Shown here: positions 58,930 through 64,000 of the stretch, piece after piece
How positions within the stretch are numbered: the stretch's first letter is position 1
Layout: the number at the start of each line of letters is the position of its first letter
Assembly: GCA_013822275.1 (NCBI GenBank)
Contig: PNKC01000003.1
Location: 1-64,000, forward strand
DNA: 64,000 nt
Source: Anaerolinea sp.
GTDB taxonomy: Bacteria; Chloroflexota; Dehalococcoidia; Tepidiformales; Tepidiformaceae
Reading direction: 5' to 3'
Program-made: the position numbers and the translations under genes
Notes under the pieces: generated by a model
The model's input: the letters and a program-made list of their open reading frames with translations, nothing else
The model's database searches: none
Told to the model about the DNA's origin: nothing

Positions 58930-59006
58930 TGGTCGGGGTGCACAGATTTGAACTGTGGGCCTCTGCGTCCCAAACGCAGCGCTCTGCCAGGCTGAGCTAC
59001 ACCCCG
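58930..59006 (-). tRNA. tRNA-Pro (anticodon UGG)
   Basis: Minus-strand cloverleaf. Acceptor CGGGGTG pairs with CACCCCG, the D arm is TAGCTCAGCCTGGCAGAG, the anticodon loop TTTGGGA gives UGG, and the T arm has AGTTCAAATCT. The CCA is encoded at 58930-58932. It lies between a lipoprotein gene and pyrD. Confidence 0.95.
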
Positions 59007-59052
59007 CGCCGCCGCACCCGCCAATTGTGACACATCCGTGCGATTCGCGGCG

Positions 59053-59994
59053 TCAGGCGACCGGCTCCGGCAGCGCGCAGCCGATGATTTCGTTGACGTC
59101 GGCTATCCCGCGCTCCTCCAGCCAGCGCGCCAGCCCTTCCAGCACATCGAGGGGCGCGCGCGGGTTGGCGAACGTGGCGGTGCCCACCTGCACGGCCGTC
59201 GCGCCGGCCATCAGGAACTCGACGGCGTCTTCGCCACTGCTGATGCCGCCACAACCGATGACAGGGATGCGGACGGCTCTCGCAACGTCGTAGACGATTC
59301 GCAGGGCGATCGGCTTGATCGCCGGGCCGCTGAGGCCCCCGCGGGCCCGCGGAAGCACAGGCGCGCGCCGCCGCGTGTCGATCGCAAGGCCGAGCACGGT
59401 GTTGATCGCGCAAATGGCTGCGGCGCCTTCCCGCTCGCACGCCACAGCGAGTCCGACGGGGTCGGTGATGTTGGGCGTCAGCTTCACGATGACCGGGAGG
59501 TCTGTGTTGCGCACGGCGGAGCGGACCGCGCGGCCTGCCGCCTCCACGTTCTGGCCGATTTCGATGCCTCCGATATCCACGTTGGGGCAGCTGATGTTCA
59601 GTTCGAGCGCAGCCACTCCCGGCACGCCGTCCAGCATCCGTGCCATTTCGCCAAACTCTTCCGGCGTGTCGCCGGCGATATTGACGATGACGGGCACGTC
59701 CCACCTGGCCCAGATTGGCGCCATCTCCGAAATGCACTTTTTGATGCCGATGTTCTGGAGGCCGATTGAGTTCAGCATCCCTGCGGGCGTCTCCGCGACG
59801 CGTGGCTGCGGGTTCCCCTGGCGCGCCACCATCGTGACCCCCTTGGAGACGACAGCACCGAGGGCGTTCACGTCGAAGTGGCGGGCAAACTCCAGCCCCC
59901 AGCTGAACGTCCCCGAGGCGGGCATCACGGGGTTGCGGAGGACAAGGCTGTTCTTGGCGCCGGGTGCGAGGTCAACCGCGAGCAAAGGGGGCAT
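59053..59994 (-). CDS. pyrD: Dihydroorotate dehydrogenase, class 1B
   Basis: Oxidises dihydroorotate to orotate in pyrimidine synthesis. The 313-residue TIM-barrel protein has NPVMPASGTFSWG, AVVSKGVTM, LNSIGLQN and NISCPNVDIGG (catalytic Cys in ALELNISCPNV) and the C-terminal GCGGISSGEDAVEFLMAGAT. The start at 59994 is chosen because a TACACT -10 box ends eight bases before it with no Shine-Dalgarno. No pyrK-like gene is adjacent. Confidence 0.95.
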   Translation of the reverse strand: MPPLLAVDLAPGAKNSLVLRNPVMPASGTFSWGLEFARHFDVNALGAVVSKGVTMVARQGNPQPRVAETPAGMLNSIGLQNIGIKKCISEMAPIWARWDVPVIVNIAGDTPEEFGEMARMLDGVPGVAALELNISCPNVDIGGIEIGQNVEAAGRAVRSAVRNTDLPVIVKLTPNITDPVGLAVACEREGAAAICAINTVLGLAIDTRRRAPVLPRARGGLSGPAIKPIALRIVYDVARAVRIPVIGCGGISSGEDAVEFLMAGATAVQVGTATFANPRAPLDVLEGLARWLEERGIADVNEIIGCALPEPVA

Positions 59995-60002
59995 GCAATC
60001 CC

Positions 60003-60008
60003 AGTGTA
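60003..60008 (-). promoter_or_regulatory. -10 box TACACT of pyrD
   Basis: TACACT in the context GCTACACTGG lies eight bases before the pyrD ATG. The same 10-mer occurs upstream of the small zinc gene (about 60348-60357). A leaderless transcript is inferred. A good -35 is not seen. Confidence 0.45.
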
Positions 60009-60033
60009 GCAGCGCGAAACGCCGGGACGAACG

Positions 60034-60072
60034 CAAAAAGACGGCCGGGAGTTTGATTCCCGGCCGTCAAAA
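60034..60072 (-). terminator. Rho-independent terminator after the small zinc gene
   Basis: GACGGCCGGGA (60040-60050) pairs with TCCCGGCCGTC (60058-60068) around a seven-base loop. On the minus strand a run of five Ts follows the stem, as expected for a terminator of the 60311-60090 gene. Confidence 0.85.
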
Positions 60073-60089
60073 GCAATCGTGACGGGCTC

Positions 60090-60311
60090 TCAGGAGTTGG
60101 AGTTGGCGCGGCGGCCGCGGTAGCGCGAACCGTTTAAGCTGAAGCTGTCGCTATCCCACATGAGGTCTTCGGACGAGTTGCGGAATTCCTTGTCAACACC
60201 GCAGCGCTTGCAGCGGCCTCCACTTACGGCACCATTTGGGGTGTCGATCACCCAGTGGTGGCGGCAGATCGCGGACGTAATCGTGGTCTCAGTCGCATTC
60301 GCTTCAGTCAT
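60090..60311 (-). CDS. Small zinc-binding protein of unknown function
   Basis: A 73-residue protein with a Cys/His pattern CRHHW (about 16-20) and CKRCG (about 34-38) that could bind one zinc. The rest is polar and ends in a basic RYRGRRANSNS. Strong signals surround it: AAGGAGG before the ATG, a -10-like TACACT upstream and a perfect terminator after it, which suggests a well-expressed gene. The same type of small protein is common in Chloroflexota as far as I recall; function unknown. Confidence 0.7.
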   Translation of the reverse strand: MTEANATETTITSAICRHHWVIDTPNGAVSGGRCKRCGVDKEFRNSSEDLMWDSDSFSLNGSRYRGRRANSNS

Positions 60312-60626
60312 GAAGCCTCCTTGATAACATTTACCGGACGGTAGAAACCAGTGTAGCACACCGTCCCGGAGCCCCTCCCATCTTGGCCACCCGTCGCGAA
60401 AGCGGGGGTAAACGGTTTGCCGGGCAACCCCGGAAGGTCTACGCTCATAGGGACGGGTGCGACAGTACCGGCCAGCGCCACGAGCGCGAACCACTGGCGC
60501 AATCCGCGGGGGACCCTGCAGGCCTGGCAGCTCCTAGCGCCGCCGCTCGCGTTGCGACCCGCCGTCCCAGATAACCGCACCGGCCGCTTTTGATCGCGGC
60601 CTTCCAACGAAAGGCTTACTCCCTTC
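60312..60626. other. 315-base intergenic region upstream of mrp and the zinc gene
   Basis: No gene is seen. Toward the zinc gene lie a Shine-Dalgarno sequence, a short inverted repeat TACCGGACGGTA (60332-60343) and the minus-strand box TACACT (60350-60355) in GCTACACTGG. Toward mrp no clear promoter is found; only GAAAGG lies about 12 bases before the ATG. A conserved element would need comparative alignment. Confidence 0.5.
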
Positions 60627-61694
60627 ATGACCAGTCTCATTGGGGTCTCGCGCGACGACATCATGGCGGCGCTCGACCAGGTCCAGGACCCGGAACTCCA
60701 CGCCAGCATCGTCCGCCTCGGGATGATCAAGGAACTCTCGCTGGAAAACGGCCATGTGCGCGTAAAGGTGGAACTGACCACGCCCGCCTGCCCGTTGAAG
60801 GAAACCATTGAGGCGGATATCCGGGCGGCCGTCGAACCCTTGCCTGGTGTGACAGGCGTGAGCCTTGAATGGGGTGCGAACGTGCGGGCGTCTTCCCCGA
60901 AGGAAGGCCAGAAGCCCATCGACGGGGTCCGCAACATCATCGCCGTGGCCTCCAACAAAGGCGGCGTTGGCAAATCGACGGTGGCGGCCAACCTGGCCGT
61001 GGCGCTGGCCCAATCCGGGGCGAGCGTGGGACTGTTGGATGCGGACATCACCGGACCCAATCTGCCCACCATGTTCGGGTTTGCCAACGGTATGCAGGCG
61101 GGTTCAAGCGACGGCCTCCGGCCCGTGGAGAAGTTCGGTGTTCGGGTCGTTTCCATGGGCTTCCTTCTGCCCCGGGGGACGCCGGTCGTGTGGCGCGGAC
61201 CGATGATCGGCAGCGCGGTCCGCCAACTCCTCCACGACGTGCCCTGGGGAGAGCTAGACTACCTCATCATCGACCTGCCGCCAGGGACGAGCGACGCCTC
61301 GATGAGCATGGCCCAGGAAGCGCCGATCACGGGCGCGGTCATCGTGTCCACGCCCCAGGACGTCTCGCTGGAAGACGCGATGAAGGCCGTGGCGATGTTC
61401 GAGAAGCTTGACATCCCTGTGTTCGGGATGGTGGAGAACATGAGCTACTTCATCGCCCCGGATACGGGCAAGCAGTACGACATTTTTGGGCACGGTGGGG
61501 CAGCGAAGGCTGCCGACGAACTGGGGATCGACTTCCTTGGAGAGATCCCAATTGAACCAGCGGTGCGCGAAGGAGCCGACAATGGCATCCCCGTGGTATA
61601 CGGCGCACCGGAATCGACATCGGCAGCGGCGATTGCGCGCATCGCGCGGAATGTGGCTGCGAGAATCAGCGTTTTGCAAAGGATGGGTGTGTAA
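60627..61694 (+). CDS. mrp: Mrp/ApbC-type iron-sulfur cluster carrier ATPase
   Basis: A 355-residue protein of the Mrp/NBP35 family that carries Fe-S clusters. An N-terminal MIP18-like domain (DIMAALDQVQDPELHASIVR and TTPACPLKETIEADIR, about 10-75) precedes the P-loop ATPase AVASNKGGVGKSTVAANLAV (about 110-129) and later DLPPGTSD. The conserved late Cys pair of Mrp (CxxC) is not evident (NMSYFIAPDTGKQYD), as in ApbC-like forms that lack it. It is followed six bases later by the NYN gene. Confidence 0.9.
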   Translation: MTSLIGVSRDDIMAALDQVQDPELHASIVRLGMIKELSLENGHVRVKVELTTPACPLKETIEADIRAAVEPLPGVTGVSLEWGANVRASSPKEGQKPIDGVRNIIAVASNKGGVGKSTVAANLAVALAQSGASVGLLDADITGPNLPTMFGFANGMQAGSSDGLRPVEKFGVRVVSMGFLLPRGTPVVWRGPMIGSAVRQLLHDVPWGELDYLIIDLPPGTSDASMSMAQEAPITGAVIVSTPQDVSLEDAMKAVAMFEKLDIPVFGMVENMSYFIAPDTGKQYDIFGHGGAAKAADELGIDFLGEIPIEPAVREGADNGIPVVYGAPESTSAAAIARIARNVAARISVLQRMGV

Positions 61695-61700
61695 ACCCGA

Positions 61701-62771
61701 ATGGTCTTGAATATCTTCCCCCGGCGGCCCCAGCCCACAGCGGCTCCCGCCCCTGAACCAGAAGCCACGCTTCCCGAACCATCACCGGAAGTGATGGAAC
61801 AACTTGACGACTCAGCGAAGCGGCCCACGCGCCGCGGCTCACGCGGTGGCCGCGGCCGTGGTCGCGCAAACGGTACCGAGGCGGCAGCCGCCGAGATTGT
61901 TGAGGAAGCCAGCGCACCACTTGAGGCGCCTGCCGCACCGGCGCGGGCTCCCCGCCGCTCGGCGAGGGCGAAACCTGCGGAGACTGTTGATGAGCCTGCG
62001 GCAGTCGCGGAACCCGCGGCCCCGGCGACCGCAACGCGCCCGCGCCCCCGGCGCGGGACTCCGCGCCAGCAGGCGGAGATGAAGGCACGCGAAGAAGCCG
62101 CCCCGGCGGAACAACCCGGCCCGGGCCCCTCGGCCACGGGGCCACGGGGCCGAGGCCCCCAGACGGGGACTCCGGACAACGCGCTCGCGAGAGCCATCGA
62201 ACAGCAAGGACGGCAGATCGAGCAGCTCGCCGAGACAGTCCGCCGCGCTGGCTCGGGCGGAGCAGTGGGGGCGTCTGGCACCCGTGCCCGCGTCGGCGTG
62301 TTCGTCGATGCCGCCAACGTGGAACTCGCCAGCGACCGGATGCGGGCCCGCTTCGACTGGGCCAAGATCCTCGACATGTTGACGCATGATCGCCAGCTCG
62401 TCCGCGCCATCGCCTACTCGCCGGTCCACGACGACCCCGGCGTCAGCATCGAGACGCAGCGATTCGTCGAGCCGTTCCTCGGCAAGGGCTACAAAGTGGT
62501 GACCAAGCCCCTCAAGCGCTTCCAGGACGGCACGATCAAGGCGAACGTCGATATCGAACTCGCGCTGGACATCATGGAGATGCTTGACCGGCTCGACGTG
62601 GTCTGCCTCGTCTCTGGCGACGGCGACTTCCAGCGCCTGGTCGAAGTCGTCCAGAGCAAGGGTGTACGCGTGGAGGTTGTCGCTGTTGGCAACAGCACTG
62701 CCGGCAACCTTCGCAACGCCGCTGACCAGTTCATCGACTTGCAGCAGCGGCTCCGCGAAGTCCGCATCTAA
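61701..62771 (+). CDS. NYN-domain protein with disordered Arg/Gly/Pro-rich N-terminus
   Basis: A 356-residue protein. Residues 1-180 are low-complexity and Ala/Pro/Arg/Gly-rich with RGG-like stretches (RGSRGGRGRGR), typical of RNA-binding disorder. Residues about 195-350 are a NYN/LabA-type PIN-like nuclease: VGVFVDAANVELASDRM, KANVDIELALDIMEML and CLVSGDGDFQRLVE with the usual Asp residues. It is likely an RNase or RNA-binding factor. It runs with mrp and ends at a terminator. Confidence 0.8.
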   Translation: MVLNIFPRRPQPTAAPAPEPEATLPEPSPEVMEQLDDSAKRPTRRGSRGGRGRGRANGTEAAAAEIVEEASAPLEAPAAPARAPRRSARAKPAETVDEPAAVAEPAAPATATRPRPRRGTPRQQAEMKAREEAAPAEQPGPGPSATGPRGRGPQTGTPDNALARAIEQQGRQIEQLAETVRRAGSGGAVGASGTRARVGVFVDAANVELASDRMRARFDWAKILDMLTHDRQLVRAIAYSPVHDDPGVSIETQRFVEPFLGKGYKVVTKPLKRFQDGTIKANVDIELALDIMEMLDRLDVVCLVSGDGDFQRLVEVVQSKGVRVEVVAVGNSTAGNLRNAADQFIDLQQRLREVRI

Positions 62772-62791
62772 CCTCCTGCCGGATGAACGCG

Positions 62792-62819
62792 AAGAAGGGC
62801 CGCCTGGGCGGCCCTTCTT
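62792..62819. terminator. Bidirectional terminator between the NYN and OB-fold genes
   Basis: AAGAAGGGCCGCC (62792-62804) is perfectly complementary to GGCGGCCCTTCTT (62807-62819) with a two-base gap. It lies between the convergent NYN and OB-fold genes. Confidence 0.85.
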
Positions 62820-62841
62820 GCTGTCGCCTGGGTTGGCGCGG

Positions 62842-63249
62842 TCAGGCTGGGGCGAACATCGGGAGCGAAAGGCCGCCCTCCTGGTCCTCCCATCGCACTT
62901 TCACGCGGGCGCCGATCTTCGCCTCGTTCACCGGGTCGGCCAGGCCGGCGAGGTTGGTGAGGACGCGGAAACCTTCGTCGAGGTCCACGTAAGCGACGGC
63001 GTACGGGCCGAGCGCGGCGAACGCGGGATGCCGGTTGAGCCGCACCACGCTGTAGCTATACACCGTCCCTTCGCCCTTCGACTCCTTCACGGTCATCTCG
63101 CGAGAGCCGCAGGTGGGGCAGTGGGCCCGGGCAAAGAACACGATGTGGCCTTTCGCGCACACCTGGTAGGTGAGCTTGTGCTCCTTCGTGGCGTCCCAGA
63201 AGGCCTGGGTGTCGGGTTCGGGGAAACGCGGGAGTGGTCGTCCTGCCAT
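62842..63249 (-). CDS. OB-fold/zinc-ribbon protein associated with thiolase (DUF35-type)
   Basis: A 135-residue protein with an N-terminal helix, a zinc ribbon with CAKG and CPTCG (about 31-46), and an OB-fold containing SYSVVRLNRHPAFAALGPYA. DUF35-type proteins are partners of thiolase-like enzymes and usually bind CoA compounds. The ATG at 63249 lies two bases beyond the end of the thiolase gene, so the two are in one operon with the thiolase first. Confidence 0.85.
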   Translation of the reverse strand: MAGRPLPRFPEPDTQAFWDATKEHKLTYQVCAKGHIVFFARAHCPTCGSREMTVKESKGEGTVYSYSVVRLNRHPAFAALGPYAVAYVDLDEGFRVLTNLAGLADPVNEAKIGARVKVRWEDQEGGLSLPMFAPA

Positions 63250-63251
63250 GG

Positions 63252-64000
63252 TCAGTCCCTCGCCAGAATGATGGTGCCACCGGTGTGGCTGGTGGCGAGC
63301 ATGCCGCCGTTTCCGTGGGCGACCGCGAGCTTCGCGCCTTCCACCTGGGAGGTGGATTCGCCGCGGAGCTGGCGGGCCGCTTCCAGCAAAAGGAAGATGC
63401 CGCGCATGCCCGGGTGGTTGGAGCTCAGGCCGCCTCCGTCCGTGTTGAGCACCGGCTTGAGCGGGCTCTTGTAGTGCAGACGCTCGCCGCCGACGAACGC
63501 CCCGCCTTCGCCCTTCTTGCAGAAGCCGAGGTCTTCGAGCATCACGAGCACCGTGATCGTGAATGAATCGTAAATCATCGCGATGTCGATCTCGGCGGGC
63601 GTAATGCCCGCTTCGCCGAAGGCAGGGGGACCGGACTGGGCGGCCGCGCTGATTGTGATGTCGCTGCCGTTTTCCGAATACCTGGTCGCCTCCCCGGACC
63701 CGATGATCCAGACCGGCTTCTTCTTGCAGTTCCGGGCAACTTCGGGTGAGGCGATAACCACGGCGCCGCCGCCGTCCGACACCATGCAGCATTCGAGGAG
63801 ATGGAGCGGGTCCGCCACCATGCGAGAACTGAGCACGTCCTGGACGGTGATTTCGTTGATCCCGACGAACTCCAGGTCTTTCATCGCCTGGACGGCTTCC
63901 GGGTTCCGCATCGCGTGGGCGCGCGTGGCGACCGAAATGTGGGCCAACTGCTCGGAGGTCGTCCCGTATTGATACATGTGGCGGCTGGCCACCATGCCGT
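63252..64000 (-). CDS. Thiolase-family protein, partial (cut by window end)
   Basis: The C-terminal 249 or so residues of a thiolase-like enzyme are in the window; the start lies beyond 64000. Recognisable parts are SDGGGAVVIASPEVARN, IDIAMIYDSFTITVLVMLED, GGGLSSNHPGMRG and the end VAHGNGGMLATSHTGGTIIL. This matches SCP2-type thiolases or acetyl-CoA acetyltransferase-like proteins, which often pair with DUF35 proteins. The final catalytic Cys of standard thiolases is replaced by GNGGMLATS, as in the non-condensing group. Confidence 0.85.
   Translation of the reverse strand, partial: GMVASRHMYQYGTTSEQLAHISVATRAHAMRNPEAVQAMKDLEFVGINEITVQDVLSSRMVADPLHLLECCMVSDGGGAVVIASPEVARNCKKKPVWIIGSGEATRYSENGSDITISAAAQSGPPAFGEAGITPAEIDIAMIYDSFTITVLVMLEDLGFCKKGEGGAFVGGERLHYKSPLKPVLNTDGGGLSSNHPGMRGIFLLLEAARQLRGESTSQVEGAKLAVAHGNGGMLATSHTGGTIILARD

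Noticed and set aside
1..64000. CRISPR arrays, insertion sequences or prophage genes
   Set aside because: No regularly spaced repeats, transposase, integrase or phage structural genes were found by reading both strands.

Overview
The window is GC-rich, gene-dense bacterial chromosome with about 70 protein genes and three tRNA genes. There is no rRNA, insertion sequence, phage or CRISPR array. The gene content fits a monoderm-like member of the Chloroflexota, perhaps near Dehalococcoidia: a membrane-anchored YvcK/CofD-like protein, a DnaQ-DinG fusion, an EF-G-2-type factor, a class F-like sortase, two F420-type luciferase-like oxidoreductases, a thiolase/OB-fold pair and no outer-membrane genes. 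This placement is inferred from gene content and was not checked by database search. Many genes begin 6-10 bases after a TANNNT -10 box with no Shine-Dalgarno sequence, so leaderless transcription looks common here.

Layout. 0-4.6 kb is a forward housekeeping run: aroQ, pepP, efp, xseA, xseB and a PurN-like formyltransferase. 4.5-7.4 kb holds a methyltransferase, a zinc-ribbon membrane protein and an ArsR-like regulator coupled to a double SRPBCC protein. 7.5-11.4 kb holds NuoI-like and NuoG-like iron-sulfur proteins separated by a small-protein/nucleotidyltransferase pair. 11.5-15.7 kb is an accessory stretch: a DUF7309/DUF6930-like protein, a second small-protein/nucleotidyltransferase pair, a methyltransferase and an MNT/HEPN module. 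It ends at a tRNA-Glu gene.

15.7-20.2 kb has two tRNA-Glu genes around ccdA, a zinc metalloprotease lipoprotein, and an ECF sigma factor coupled to an Ada-like repair protein whose domains are in reversed order. 20.4-24.5 kb is a polyhydroxyalkanoate locus: lipase-like hydrolase, phasin, PadR regulator, PhaR-like subunit, PhaC synthase and an acetyltransferase. Its divergent promoters each carry a near-identical 19-bp palindrome. 24.5-40 kb is mixed housekeeping: sortase, cyclophilin, mutY, queA, rlmN, fmt, a peptide-binding protein, secG, yvcK, gatB and dinG.

40.3-46.6 kb has fusA-2 and a three-gene secreted cluster (transglycosylase-like protein plus two anchored beta-propeller proteins). 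46.8-51 kb is a forward operon: site-2 protease, HD protein, tyrA, aroA and gmk. 51-58.8 kb holds an SDR, a methyltransferase, two LLM oxidoreductases, an orphan response regulator with a degenerate acidic pocket, two lipoproteins and threonine aldolase. 58.9-64 kb holds tRNA-Pro, pyrD, a small zinc protein, mrp/apbC, an NYN-domain protein, and an OB-fold protein with a thiolase cut by the window end.

The parts most worth follow-up are the PHA regulatory region, the sigma/Ada operon, the split NuoI/NuoG module with its altered cysteine pattern, and the cluster of three nucleotidyltransferase modules.
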